From NCBI RefSeq assembly GCF_024809855.1, contig NZ_JANUEM010000018.1:1-64000 (forward strand): a stretch of 64,000 nucleotides of DNA, read 5' to 3'. Shown one piece after another: positions 54,197 to 63,887 of this stretch. Position 1 is the stretch's first letter. Every line of letters begins with the position of its first letter. The position numbers and the translations under genes were made by a program. Under the pieces are notes generated by a model. That model was not told the origin of the DNA and searched no databases. It saw nothing but the letters and a program-made list of their open reading frames with translations. The stretch is from Rheinheimera pacifica. Its GTDB lineage: Bacteria; Pseudomonadota; Gammaproteobacteria; Enterobacterales; Alteromonadaceae.

Positions 54197-55624
54197 TTAG
54201 CGGCCAACAAAAAAGGTGGTGGACTGAGCCAGTTTAATATCCGGGTTATCTGCCTGCTGCACAGTAAAGCGGATATCCAGGCTACGCTGATCTGTGCTGT
54301 AGGGGTCTAATGCCAAACTTACCGGCACACTGCGGGTTTCACCGGCACTGATACTAACGTGTTGCGGACCAATCCAGGTAAAACTTTCACTGCCGGCAAC
54401 GCTAAGATCAAACTGCACCGTATGCTGCGACTTATTAGAAATACTCAGCGTGTAGGTATTTTCAATCAGGCCTTCGTTTGTTTCGCGGTACAGCTCGCCA
54501 CGGTCGCGGATAATGTTCATCTCCAGCGGTACCCGGCTGTACAGTGTCCAGGCAAAGGCCGCACATACGGCTACCAGCACCAGCATATAGCCCAGCAGTT
54601 TGGGCCGCAGTACCTTGGTGGGTTTGCCGTTTAAGCTATGTTCGGTGGTGTAGCTGATAAGCCCGGGCGGGTAGCCCATTTTGCTCATGGTGTCGTCACA
54701 GGCATCGATACAGGCGCCGCAGTTAATACACTCGTACTGCAGGCCGTTGCGAATATCTATGCCGGTTGGGCATACCTGCACACACAGGTTACAGTCAATA
54801 CAGTCACCCAGGCCTTTTTCTTTGTAGTCTTTATCTTTACGGCTACGTGGGCCGCGGTTTTCGCCGCGCTTTTCATCATAGGTCACGGTAAAAGTGTCTT
54901 TATCAAACATTGCCGACTGAAACCGGGCATAAGGGCATATGTGAGTACACATAATTTCGCGCATCCAGCCGGCATTACCGTAGGTACACAGGGTAAAAAA
55001 CAGCACCGAAACTACCGCCCAGAAGCTGGCTTCAAAGGTAAAAAACTGAATAAACAGCGGCCCGACAGGAGTAAAATAGCCGACAAAAATCAGTGCAGTA
55101 AGCAGGGCGAATGCCAGCCAACAGAAATGCGTAGCGGCTTTTTTGAAAAACTTGCTGGCAGACCAGGCATCGTTATCCAGCTTAATGCGCTGGTTACGGG
55201 TACCCTGAATTTTCTCTTCAAACCAGATAAAAATAAAGGTCCATACCGATTGCGGGCATAAGTAACCGCACCATACCCGGCCATAAAACGCGGTAACAAA
55301 AAACAATGCATAAGCAGCAATAATAAACAGCCACGCCAGAATGGTGAAATCCTGCGGCCATAACGTCAGGACAAAAATATTAAACTTCTGCTCGGTAATA
55401 TCCAGCAATATAGCCTGGTGGCCGTCATACTGCAGCCAGGGCAATACCATAAACAGCCCCATAAACACAAAACCCATATAGCGCCGTATAGCCTGATGCA
55501 GGCCTTTTACTGCCCGCACATAAATGCGGTCACGCGGGTTATAATGCCCGCTATGGCTGTTATCCGGCTTATGAACTTCAACGTGAACCGGAATATTTCT
55601 AATGTCTATTTTTTGCTGATCCAA
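54197..55624 (-). CDS. ccoG: Cytochrome c oxidase accessory protein CcoG (FixG/RdxA)
   Basis: About 475 residues from a TTG at 55624 (GGGG six bases upstream). The frame continues to 55765, but the extra residues are cysteine- and arginine-rich and unlike the family. Four or five helices anchor the protein. Two 4Fe-4S motifs, CIDCNLCVQVCP and CINCGACIDACD, follow, and an immunoglobulin-like periplasmic domain ends it. CcoG helps supply copper to cbb3 oxidase by reducing Cu(II). The ccoNOQP genes are not adjacent here. Confidence 0.92.
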   Translation of the reverse strand: MDQQKIDIRNIPVHVEVHKPDNSHSGHYNPRDRIYVRAVKGLHQAIRRYMGFVFMGLFMVLPWLQYDGHQAILLDITEQKFNIFVLTLWPQDFTILAWLFIIAAYALFFVTAFYGRVWCGYLCPQSVWTFIFIWFEEKIQGTRNQRIKLDNDAWSASKFFKKAATHFCWLAFALLTALIFVGYFTPVGPLFIQFFTFEASFWAVVSVLFFTLCTYGNAGWMREIMCTHICPYARFQSAMFDKDTFTVTYDEKRGENRGPRSRKDKDYKEKGLGDCIDCNLCVQVCPTGIDIRNGLQYECINCGACIDACDDTMSKMGYPPGLISYTTEHSLNGKPTKVLRPKLLGYMLVLVAVCAAFAWTLYSRVPLEMNIIRDRGELYRETNEGLIENTYTLSISNKSQHTVQFDLSVAGSESFTWIGPQHVSISAGETRSVPVSLALDPYSTDQRSLDIRFTVQQADNPDIKLAQSTTFFVGR

Positions 55625-55890
55625 GGAAAACCCCGTTACTGCATGTTGCGCCAGTTGCCAAGTATAACAGTTTGCCCGGCTGATTTTTTGACATGAAACA
55701 AAGCAATATCTGTGCCTGCAGCATTTTAGCTGCATCTGGCCTGAAACAACACGGCAAAACGTCAACCAGGTTTACAACTGTTGGTTAAAGCGTAAACTTA
55801 CTATACAGCTGACAGATATTAACACCTGCCCCGTGCGCCGCGCCGCACTATCCGTTACAATGCCGCCATTGCTTACCGGAGTAGAAGCTG

Positions 55891-56253
55891 ATGAAAAAGT
55901 TGTTTTGGCTGCTTGTTGTTATTCTGCTGATAATCACTTTTTCTGATCACAACCTGAGCCGCCCCTATAAAGACCAGCTATTTGCGTTAATAGCAGACAA
56001 AGTCGCTATAACCGGCGATAGCAAAGAAGCAGCACTGCGCACAACACGTAAGCAATTGCTGGCATTGTCTGAGCAATGGGGCGAAGGCCAGCAAACACAA
56101 CTGGATAAAGCCAGTAGCAGCATCGACAATTTGCTAAGATTTCAGCGTAATTACTGCAAAAATGGCGATTTTAACCCATTTTTGTATGGTGAGCCGTTAA
56201 AGCAAAGCTGTGCAATAATTGAAAGCCAGATACACAACCTGACCAAACCCTAA
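55891..56253 (+). CDS. Small membrane-anchored or secreted protein
   Basis: 120 residues, with GGAG before the ATG. An N-terminal hydrophobic segment (LFWLLVVILLIITF) acts as anchor or signal peptide. The rest is helical with two cysteines (YCKNG, SCAII). Not recognised. It precedes the DUF3010 gene by 14 bases on the same strand. Confidence 0.7.
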   Translation: MKKLFWLLVVILLIITFSDHNLSRPYKDQLFALIADKVAITGDSKEAALRTTRKQLLALSEQWGEGQQTQLDKASSSIDNLLRFQRNYCKNGDFNPFLYGEPLKQSCAIIESQIHNLTKP

Positions 56254-56267
56254 GCAGAGGATTGCCA

Positions 56268-56690
56268 ATGCGCACCTGTGGTATCGAAATTAAAGGCAGC
56301 GAAGCCATTATTTGCCTTATGACCCTGAAAAATGGCCTGTTCGACTTACCGGATTGCCGGCAAAACCGCTTTGCACTGAGTAAAGATCAGGATCAGCAGC
56401 AAATGCGCCACTTTCAGTTTACTTTCGCTAAGTTTATCGAAGATTATCAGATAACCCAGTTGGTTATAAAAGAGCGGCCACAAAAAGGTAAGTTCGCCGG
56501 AGGTGCAGTAGGTTTTAAAATTGAGGCCGCATTGCAGCTTATCCCTGGCTGCAATTGCAGCCTGATCAGCGCCACTGAACTGAAAGAGAAGCTAAAACGC
56601 CACCCGGTACCGGTTGATTTTAAAGCCACGGGTTTAAAGGTATTTCAGGAAACCGCCTTTCTTACCGCTTACGCCTTTTTAGCTAAATAA
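56268..56690 (+). CDS. DUF3010 family protein
   Basis: 140 residues from the ATG at 56268 with GCAGAGG upstream. It has an RNase H-like appearance (MRTCGIEIKGSEAIICL, then VIKERPQKGKFAGGAVGFKI). The family is widespread in gammaproteobacteria with no assigned function. Confidence 0.86.
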   Translation: MRTCGIEIKGSEAIICLMTLKNGLFDLPDCRQNRFALSKDQDQQQMRHFQFTFAKFIEDYQITQLVIKERPQKGKFAGGAVGFKIEAALQLIPGCNCSLISATELKEKLKRHPVPVDFKATGLKVFQETAFLTAYAFLAK

Positions 56691-56702
56691 CAGCACTGCT
56701 AT

Positions 56703-56729
56703 CAGCGGGCAGCACACCGGTGCCCGCTG
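56703..56729. terminator. Hairpin between the convergent DUF3010 and cyclophilin genes
   Basis: CAGCGGGCA and TGCCCGCTG form a perfect 9-base stem with a 9-base loop. No T run follows, so termination may need other factors. Confidence 0.55.
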
Positions 56730-56737
56730 CCTGCCAG

Positions 56738-57514
56738 TTAACGCAGCCGCCTTCTGGCGACCAGCAACATACCTGCAAGTAAACTTAACCAGCCAAAACT
56801 ACCTGAGCTGCCACCGTCACCGTTATTATTACCACCACCAGCAGAAGTATTAGCAACCGGGTTAAGGCCTGCAACAGTGTTTACGCGGGCATCAACCACA
56901 GTGATGCTTTCAATTGTTACTAAATTAGACGCCACCAGAGGCTTATTATCGTCTCTGTCGCTGCTGCTGTAATTACGTAATGGTAAATCAGAGATCCCCG
57001 GAAATGCAAAACGCTGCAATCCTGCAATAGCATCAACTACTTCCATATCCTGCGACGTAATCTGGCCAAATACGGTAAAACCACTGTTCTGTGTATCCAA
57101 CTGCGGTGAGCCACCACTGTTATTGGCTAAATTAACAAACCACTGGTTAGTTGCACTGTTTGGGTTGCCAGACTGCTTAGCCATAGCAACTGTAGCCCGC
57201 ACATTTGACCATTTAGGCTCGTTCACAATAGGTGAAAAAGTGGCAACAGCCTTTAATGGCAACTGCTGATCGAAAGTAAAACCGCCGCCCTGAACTACAA
57301 AGCCCGGTACAGAACGATGAAATACAGTGCCGTTATAGCGCCCGGCATTAACGTAGCTAAGAAAGTTCTGCACGGTTACCGGCGTAGTCTCATCAAATAA
57401 ATTAATTTCAAATTTGCCCATATTGGTGGTTACTTCAACAATAGTGGCATTACCAGCAGCACTGCAAAGCAGGGCTAAAGCAGCCCCGGCGGTTTTAATC
57501 AGCTTGTGTTTCAT
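56738..57514 (-). CDS. Cyclophilin-type peptidyl-prolyl isomerase with GlyGly-CTERM tail
   Basis: 258 residues from the ATG at 57514, which has GGAG upstream. Signal peptide to about AGNATI, then a cyclophilin domain (TVFHRSVPGFVVQGGG, GFTVFGQI). The last 35 residues are a Gly/Asn/Ser-rich linker, a hydrophobic stretch (FGWLSLLAGMLLVA) and RRRLR: a GlyGly-CTERM sorting signal processed by rhombosortase, often in cells with type II secretion. It probably assists folding at the cell surface or in the periplasm. Confidence 0.9.
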   Translation of the reverse strand: MKHKLIKTAGAALALLCSAAGNATIVEVTTNMGKFEINLFDETTPVTVQNFLSYVNAGRYNGTVFHRSVPGFVVQGGGFTFDQQLPLKAVATFSPIVNEPKWSNVRATVAMAKQSGNPNSATNQWFVNLANNSGGSPQLDTQNSGFTVFGQITSQDMEVVDAIAGLQRFAFPGISDLPLRNYSSSDRDDNKPLVASNLVTIESITVVDARVNTVAGLNPVANTSAGGGNNNGDGGSSGSFGWLSLLAGMLLVARRRLR

Positions 57515-57589
57515 TACAGGATTCTCCATTTTAACTGCGTTGCAGCTTAAGGCAGTTAAAGTGGCAAAATCCAGCCAGATAACAATTAA

Positions 57590-59593
57590 TTACGCTTTCG
57601 CTACAGCAGGCTTTGGCCTACGGTTAGTTGCAGCTTTTCCACCAGCTGGTTTAGGGGCTCTATTAGCAGCGTGTTTAGCGGCTTTTGGGCGGCCCCAGCG
57701 CCGGGCTTTGCCTTTGGGTAAACCGGCAGGGGTAACCAATGCCGCCTGGCTAATAAGCAGGCCAAGCTCAGTTTGCAATGGCTGCATAAAAGCCTGATAA
57801 CTGGTTTCCCGCAGGCAAATGCGGCTTAGCTCCGCCTCCCAGCGGGCTGTCATATCCGGCAAGCCTGCTTGTAGCGGCAGAGCCTGAATTAAAGCTTTAC
57901 CAGTATCAGTAGCCCTAATTTGCTTACCCTGGCGCTGCAAAAAGCCGCGCTTAAACAACAGTTCAATAATACCGGCACGGGTAGCCTCAGTGCCCAGGCC
58001 GTCGGTCTCACGCAAAACTGCCTTAATAGCAGGATCACTGACATAACGGCTGATACCTGTCATTGCCGCTAGTAAAGTGGCATCGGTAAAAGGTTGTGGC
58101 GGCTGGGTGTGTTTTTCCAGCAACTGCGCGCCGTAGCAATGTAATTGCTGGCCCTTATGCAGTTGCGGCAGGCTATGCAGGATCAACTCATTGTCTGGCT
58201 GGTTTTTTTGGCTTGTTTCCTGATTAGCAGCACTGCGGTATAACTGCTTCCAACCGGCAGACAACTCTGTGTTAGCTTTTGCACGAAATAACCCACCGGC
58301 AATGGTCAGTTCAACCACTGCCTCGTTATAGCAGTAGGCTGGATAAAACTGCGCCAGATACTGGCGGGCAATCAGATAGTACAGCTGTTTTTCTGCCTGA
58401 GTTAAGCCAGAAAATGCCTGACATTTTTCTGTCGGGATAATAGCGTGGTGCGCTTCAACTTTACTGTCATTCCAGGCTTTACTTACCAGTGTCATATCAG
58501 CCTGCTGCACAGCCGCACTAAGCTGGTTATCATTGGCAGCGATAGCCCCGGTTACCGCAGCAGCACGGCTTAGCTGCCCGCGTGGCAAGTGCCGGCTGTC
58601 AGAGCGTGGGTAGGTAATAAGCTTGTGCCGCTCATACAGCTGCTGGCAATTATCCAGCACCTGCTGTGCTGTCATGCCGTAACGTTTGGCAGCATCAATT
58701 TGCAACGCCGACAGGTTATAAGGCAGTGGTGCCGGCTGTTTACGCTCTTTTTGTTCAACTTTCGTTACCAGTGCCGGTTGGCCGGTAATTTTTTGCTGCA
58801 CCTTTTCTGCTAACGCTTTTGACAGTATCCGGCCGTCTTCATCCTGCCAGGGGGCACAAGCCTCACTGGGCTGCCACATAGCGCTAAAACGCTGCTTATC
58901 GCTGGTTTCCACCTCTGCCAGCACCTGATAAAACGGCTTTGTGACAAAATCAGCAATATCCTGATCCCGCCTTACCACCAGCCCTAGTAAGGGCGTTTGC
59001 ACCCGGCCAACAGACAACACGCCCTGATAACCGGCTTTTTGCCCCTGCAAAGTGTAAGCCCGTGTCATATTCAGGCCATACAGCCAATCGGCACGGCTGC
59101 GCGCCAGCGCTGAAGTGGATAAAGGAGCAAACTCTTTGTTTGATTGTAGTTGTGACAGCGCACGCTTTACTGCCGGTGGATTCATATCACTGATCAGCAG
59201 GCGCTGTGTTGCCGCCAGTTTACTACCGCTAACGCCACAGTACGCCAATACTTCGTCTACCAGCAACTGGCCTTCGCGATCCGGATCGCCGGCATGCACC
59301 AGTTGATCGGCCTGCTTAATCAGCTTTGTTAATATACTTAACTGGCTCGCGGCAGATTTTCTTACTTTTAACTGCCACTTATCGGGAATTATCGGCAATT
59401 GTGCAATTTGCCAGCGCTTATACTCCGGGTGATAATCTTCCGGCTCGGCCTGCTCCAGTAAATGGCCGACACACCAGCTGACAACATCGCCATTAGCCAA
59501 CCGGATAAAACCGTTATCTTTATGTTGTGGTTTAGGCAATACTGCGGCTATAGCCCTGCCTAAACTGGGTTTTTCTGCGATATAAAGGATCAT
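57590..59593 (-). CDS. topB: DNA topoisomerase III
   Basis: 667 residues starting MILYIAEKPSLGRAIA (ATG at 59593). Type IA topoisomerase: the Toprim domain has HAGDPDREGQLL, and the active-site Tyr is in LITYPRSDSRHLP. The C-terminal tail is basic and rich in Lys, Pro and Ala, and replaces zinc fingers. It unlinks DNA with single-stranded gaps. Confidence 0.95.
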   Translation of the reverse strand: MILYIAEKPSLGRAIAAVLPKPQHKDNGFIRLANGDVVSWCVGHLLEQAEPEDYHPEYKRWQIAQLPIIPDKWQLKVRKSAASQLSILTKLIKQADQLVHAGDPDREGQLLVDEVLAYCGVSGSKLAATQRLLISDMNPPAVKRALSQLQSNKEFAPLSTSALARSRADWLYGLNMTRAYTLQGQKAGYQGVLSVGRVQTPLLGLVVRRDQDIADFVTKPFYQVLAEVETSDKQRFSAMWQPSEACAPWQDEDGRILSKALAEKVQQKITGQPALVTKVEQKERKQPAPLPYNLSALQIDAAKRYGMTAQQVLDNCQQLYERHKLITYPRSDSRHLPRGQLSRAAAVTGAIAANDNQLSAAVQQADMTLVSKAWNDSKVEAHHAIIPTEKCQAFSGLTQAEKQLYYLIARQYLAQFYPAYCYNEAVVELTIAGGLFRAKANTELSAGWKQLYRSAANQETSQKNQPDNELILHSLPQLHKGQQLHCYGAQLLEKHTQPPQPFTDATLLAAMTGISRYVSDPAIKAVLRETDGLGTEATRAGIIELLFKRGFLQRQGKQIRATDTGKALIQALPLQAGLPDMTARWEAELSRICLRETSYQAFMQPLQTELGLLISQAALVTPAGLPKGKARRWGRPKAAKHAANRAPKPAGGKAATNRRPKPAVAKA

Positions 59594-59703
59594 AGCCAAC
59601 ACCTAACTGTTTTTATATACAGTAATTTAGTCAGTTAAAAGCTACAATGCAAATAAAATGTAAGAAGGATTTGGTTTTACCAGGCAGAAAAGTATTACCA
59701 CAT

Positions 59704-61023
59704 TCACTGCTGAAAGCTGATACGAAAACAGCTGCCGGGCTCCTCACCCGGCACGTAGTTTAACTGTGCATCCTGCACCTGTAATAACGCCCGCGATAAA
59801 CTTAAGCCAATACCAGACCCCGTTTGTTTAGTAGTAAAAAACGGAATAAATATCTGCTGTGCCACCGCAGCACTAATACCCGGCCCGCTATCGGCAATAT
59901 CCAGTTGCCAATGCTGCTGAGTGTCTGGTTGCAGGCTTAGGGTTAACTGTTTTTGTGTTACTTCTGTCATGGCATCCATGGCATTTTGTAACAGGTTAAT
60001 CAGCACCTGCTCCATTAATGCCTCGTCCAACCATAACATAGCCTGCGCCGGTAAACTGGTATGCAGTTGTATACCATGCCGCGCAAATGCACTACGCTGT
60101 AACGCCAGACAATTATGAATAATGGCCACCAGATCGGTATGCTCTAACCGGGGTTGCACCGGCTGGCTTAACTGCTTAAATGACTGGATAAAACCTGCCA
60201 GATGCTGACCACGGCGGTTAATAGTGCTAAGTGCTTCATCAAGATCAGCATGGTCGCTGTGGTTTAACACCGTGTCTGCCGCTGGCAGAATTTGCTGGCA
60301 ACTTTGCGCCAGCGACGCCATCGGCGTTACCGAGTTGGCTATTTCGTGGGTTAGTACCCGGGTTAGTTGCTGATAGGCCTGCACTTCCTGTTGCAATAAC
60401 GCCTGATCAATACTTTGCAGCGTAACCAGTTTACGCAACTGCCCCTGAATACGCGTACAAACAATACTCAGTGCCAGCCGGTCCTGGTAGCCGTGCTGCT
60501 GCCACTGTAGCTGGCCCTGATAATGAGTGTTAGTTTGCTTAAGTACGGCGGCCAATAACTGCAGGTTTCCCTCATTAAACCGGCCCAGTTGCAACTGCTG
60601 GTACTGTGCTGGCGACAATAAACGTTGCGCTGCAGGATTGGCCTGCAGTAAGTGGTTATTGTCTGTAAATTCCAGCACCGCAATATCTAACTGGCTTAGC
60701 AGCGCTTGCAGATACTGTGCCCGTGCTTCTGCCTGCTGGCGGCTGTTGCTGAGTTGCTGCTGCACCTGCGCCAGCAAAGACTGTAAAGTGCTCTGTCCAC
60801 GCAGTGTCAGTGATGTATCCTGATTGGCCAACGCTTTTAATACCAGCGCAGTCTGGTGCTGCTGCTTGCGGTTATGCCGCCAGATAAACACTGCACACAA
60901 CAGCGCTGTCAGGCTCAGCATAACAGCCAGTGCCGAAGGCCCGGCCAGCCACTGCCGGTAAGCCAGTATCAGCAACACAGAAAAACTGCCCAGCAGTAAG
61001 GCGAAACGCAATTTAAAGGCCAT
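59704..61023 (-). CDS. Sensor histidine kinase, NtrY-like
   Basis: 439 residues. Two N-terminal membrane helices (about 8-22 and 28-48) are followed by a coiled coil, a PAS-like domain (about 108-200) and the HisKA box with phospho-acceptor His226 in LTHEIANSVTP. The ATPase domain has NLLQNAMDAM (N box), DSGPGIS and GSGIGLSL. It overlaps the end of the sigma-54 response regulator gene by 11 bases and should phosphorylate that protein. With little periplasmic sequence, the signal is probably in the membrane or cytoplasm. Confidence 0.9.
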   Translation of the reverse strand: MAFKLRFALLLGSFSVLLILAYRQWLAGPSALAVMLSLTALLCAVFIWRHNRKQQHQTALVLKALANQDTSLTLRGQSTLQSLLAQVQQQLSNSRQQAEARAQYLQALLSQLDIAVLEFTDNNHLLQANPAAQRLLSPAQYQQLQLGRFNEGNLQLLAAVLKQTNTHYQGQLQWQQHGYQDRLALSIVCTRIQGQLRKLVTLQSIDQALLQQEVQAYQQLTRVLTHEIANSVTPMASLAQSCQQILPAADTVLNHSDHADLDEALSTINRRGQHLAGFIQSFKQLSQPVQPRLEHTDLVAIIHNCLALQRSAFARHGIQLHTSLPAQAMLWLDEALMEQVLINLLQNAMDAMTEVTQKQLTLSLQPDTQQHWQLDIADSGPGISAAVAQQIFIPFFTTKQTGSGIGLSLSRALLQVQDAQLNYVPGEEPGSCFRISFQQ

Positions 61024-62383
61024 ATTTTTCTAACCGCCGGTATAAGGCGCCACGGGTTAAGCCTAATGCTTTGGCTGCCTGGCTAACATTGCCCTGATAA
61101 TACTGCAGTGCCTGGCGAATAGTTTTTTCTTCAACAAAATCAAGAAAAAAGTCGTTATCAGCAACATGCTCTGCGCTCTCGACAGCTGCTACCGTTGTCA
61201 CTGGCAACTGGCTGAAATCAAGTGTACTGCCGTCGGCCAATACCACGGCACGCTCTACCGTGTGAGCCAACTGGCGCACATTGCCAGGCCAATCGTACTG
61301 CTGCAGCTTATGTTTATCGCTGCTACTGATCTGTAAAGCATCGCGCTGATATTTACGGCTGTAATGCTTTAAATACCAGTCCAGCAACTGCGCAACATCG
61401 CCTTTACGCGCCCGCAGCGGCGGCAGCACAATTTCAACAGTATTAATGCGGTATAACAGATCCTGGCGAAAGGCACCTTCGGCCACTGCCTGATATAAGT
61501 TTTCATTGGTGGCGCACACCAGGCGGATATCCACTGCCACGCTCTGGCTGGCTCCTACCGGCACCACAGTGCGGCTTTGCAACGCTGTTAGCAGCTTAGC
61601 CTGTTGTGCCAGCGGCAGGTTGCCCAGTTCATCCAGCAGCAGAGTACCGCCATTAGCCTGCACAAAACGGCCGGCGTAGTCGCTTTTGGCATCGGTAAAA
61701 GCGCCTTTTTTATGGCCGAATAACTCACTTTCCAGCAAGCTGCTGCTTAAGCTGCCCATATCAACGCTTACCAAAGGCGCAGCAGCGCGCAACGATGCCT
61801 GATGAATAGCCTGGGCCACCAGGGCTTTACCGGTACCGCTTTCCCCCAGCAGTAATACGTTAGCATCAGTTTTTGCCACTTTTTCAATGGTGCGTAGCAC
61901 CTGCTGCATGGCAGGGCTGTCGCCCAGTAGCGGAATTGTCTCTGCAGCAGCGGCATTGCTGTGTGCTGCATTACTCTGGCCGGTGTTACCAAGCTGGGGT
62001 TGCTGCAATAATGCCTGCTGCAGCGCCTCCAGCAGTTGTTCATTCTGCCAGGGTTTGGCAATAAAATTAGCCGCACCCAGTTGCATGGCGCGCACCGCCA
62101 GCGGCAGGGCGGCGTAGGCTGTCATCATCACTACTTTTAAGCCGGGCCGGGCTTTTAATGCCTGTTTTAAATAGAACAAACCTTCTTCGCCACTTTGCGT
62201 ATCGCGGCTGAAATTCATATCCAGCAACAACAGATCAAACGGCTGGCTGCCAAGCATACTTTGCAGTTGCGCCGGTTCATGCAGCGTAACCACCTGAGCA
62301 AAGTGTTGTTTTAAAAAAATCCGGCTGGCGGTAAGAATGTCTTGGTTATCATCCAGTACCAGCACATTAAATGGCTGCTTCAT
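61013..62383 (-). CDS. Sigma-54-dependent response regulator (NtrC family)
   Basis: 456 residues. The receiver domain has acidic DD at 11-12 and phospho-acceptor Asp55 (LLLLDMNF). The AAA+ domain has Walker A GESGTGK and the sigma-54 contact loop reads GAFTDA rather than the near-invariant GAFTGA. A Fis-type helix-turn-helix closes the protein (VSQAAKALGLTRGALYRRLE). It is divergent from the HlyD-type gene, whose upstream region has a sigma-54 promoter and a dyad fit for this regulator. Confidence 0.93.
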   Translation of the reverse strand: MKQPFNVLVLDDNQDILTASRIFLKQHFAQVVTLHEPAQLQSMLGSQPFDLLLLDMNFSRDTQSGEEGLFYLKQALKARPGLKVVMMTAYAALPLAVRAMQLGAANFIAKPWQNEQLLEALQQALLQQPQLGNTGQSNAAHSNAAAAETIPLLGDSPAMQQVLRTIEKVAKTDANVLLLGESGTGKALVAQAIHQASLRAAAPLVSVDMGSLSSSLLESELFGHKKGAFTDAKSDYAGRFVQANGGTLLLDELGNLPLAQQAKLLTALQSRTVVPVGASQSVAVDIRLVCATNENLYQAVAEGAFRQDLLYRINTVEIVLPPLRARKGDVAQLLDWYLKHYSRKYQRDALQISSSDKHKLQQYDWPGNVRQLAHTVERAVVLADGSTLDFSQLPVTTVAAVESAEHVADNDFFLDFVEEKTIRQALQYYQGNVSQAAKALGLTRGALYRRLEKYGL

Positions 62384-62474
62384 TGTTACATCCTTGGGTT
62401 TATCTTTGCACCCTACCCGAAAATACCCGAGCCACGCAACAGGCTTTTAAATCCAACAAGTTAGCGGTTTTAAC

Positions 62475-62496
62475 AGGTGTCCGTTAATGGACACCT
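62475..62496. promoter_or_regulatory. Upstream activating dyad for the sigma-54 regulator
   Basis: AGGTGTCC and GGACACCT are perfect 8-base arms around GTTAAT; a further half-site GGACAC lies at 62512-62517. It is centred about 85 bases upstream of the sigma-54 -24 element, a normal enhancer distance. Confidence 0.65.
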
Positions 62497-62567
62497 GGCT
62501 GTACCACCAGCGGACACTATTGCAACCTGAAAAACAATAAAGATATTAATTTCAAATATTTATCGTT

Positions 62568-62582
62568 TGGCATGGCCTTTGC
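62568..62582 (+). promoter_or_regulatory. Sigma-54 promoter of the HlyD/ABC exporter operon
   Basis: TGGCAT, five bases, then TTGC matches the -24/-12 consensus TGGCAC-N5-TTGC at nine of ten positions with exact spacing (GG at 62569-62570, GC at 62581-62582). The start codon of the adaptor gene is 44 bases further on. Confidence 0.82.
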
Positions 62583-62626
62583 GTTAATACCGCTGACACG
62601 CATCGCTATTTTTTCGGAGCATAACA

Positions 62627-63877
62627 ATGGATAAGAAAATCAGCCCTTCAGCCCGTAGCCGCTTTAGCAAGCCGGTGTTGGTTATTACGGTGCTGGCCAC
62701 CACTGCCTGGTTTAGCACTAACTGGCAAGCCAGTGCGCAAATGTCGGTATTGCTGCCGCTTAGCTCTGTTAGTACCGCTATAGTGCAACAGCAAAGCCTG
62801 CAGGAAAGCCTGGCGCTGCGTGCCAATGTGCTGCCGCAGCACACGGTGTTTCTGGATGTGATTGAAGGCGGCCGGGTAGAGGAAAAACTGGCCGAGCAAG
62901 GCCAGTTTGTTGAGCAGGGCCAGCCCCTGGTTAAACTAAGCAACACCACCTTGCAGTTGGATTTAATCAGCCGCGAAGCTCAGGTAACCGAGCAGATGAA
63001 TTTTTTGCGCAACACGCAAATGACGATAGAAACCAACCGGTTGAACCTGCAGCGCGATGTGCTGGATATTGAGCATCAGACAACTACGCTAAGCCGTAAC
63101 CTGGCCCAGAGTGAACCACTGGTAAAAACCGGCGTGTTAGCCCAGGAACACCTGCTTAACCTGCAACAGGATTTACGCTACCAGCAACAACGCTTACAAC
63201 TGACCAAGCAGCAACAGCAGCAGGAAGAAACTATTCGCCAGCAGCAACTTAGCCAGCTAAGCGAAAGCGTAGACATGCTGACGAAAAACCTGGAGTTTGC
63301 CCGGCAAAACGTACAAAACCTGCTGGTGCGCGCGCCGGTAAGCGGTTATTTAAGCGAGTTTAATGTAGAAGCCGGTGAATCACGTGCGCCGGGCAGCCGC
63401 ATGGGCCAGATTGACCTGCCAGAGCGTTACAAGCTGGTGGCAAGCGTAGACGAATTTTATTTAAGCCGCATTAACACCGGTATGCAGGCCGTTGCCAGCC
63501 TGAACCAGCAGCAGTTGCCACTTACTGTAAGCCGTATCGACAGCCGGGTGGTAAACAACCAGTTTCAGCTTGAATTTGCCCTGCCGGGCGAGCACAGCGT
63601 AAAACGCGGCCAGTCGGTTAACCTGAACCTGCTGCTGGAGCAACAACAACATACAGCACTGGTGCTACCGCGCGGCGCTTACTTAACCGACAGCGCAGGC
63701 CAGTACGTGTATGTGTTGGACAGCCGCACCGCCACGGCACGTAAGCAAGCCGTTACGCTGGGCAAACAAAGCGCCAACCAGATTGAAATTGTCAGCGGCC
63801 TTAATGCCGGTGATCAGGTGATTATTTCCGGCTATCGCGAATTTAAGCAAGCCGATACTATTCAATTACAACAATAA
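62627..63877 (+). CDS. HlyD-family periplasmic adaptor of an ABC exporter
   Basis: 416 residues; GGAG lies 8 bases before the ATG. One N-terminal membrane helix (VLVITVLATTAWFSTNW), then a split lipoyl-like domain (VIEGGRVEEKLAEQGQFVEQ and LVRAPVSGYLSEFNVEAGE), a long coiled-coil hairpin rich in Gln between them, and a beta-barrel. Such adaptors link an inner-membrane ABC transporter to an outer-membrane channel. The ABC ATPase gene follows 10 bases later. Expression should depend on sigma-54 and the neighbouring two-component system. Confidence 0.92.
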   Translation: MDKKISPSARSRFSKPVLVITVLATTAWFSTNWQASAQMSVLLPLSSVSTAIVQQQSLQESLALRANVLPQHTVFLDVIEGGRVEEKLAEQGQFVEQGQPLVKLSNTTLQLDLISREAQVTEQMNFLRNTQMTIETNRLNLQRDVLDIEHQTTTLSRNLAQSEPLVKTGVLAQEHLLNLQQDLRYQQQRLQLTKQQQQQEETIRQQQLSQLSESVDMLTKNLEFARQNVQNLLVRAPVSGYLSEFNVEAGESRAPGSRMGQIDLPERYKLVASVDEFYLSRINTGMQAVASLNQQQLPLTVSRIDSRVVNNQFQLEFALPGEHSVKRGQSVNLNLLLEQQQHTALVLPRGAYLTDSAGQYVYVLDSRTATARKQAVTLGKQSANQIEIVSGLNAGDQVIISGYREFKQADTIQLQQ

Positions 63878-63887
63878 GGACAGCATC

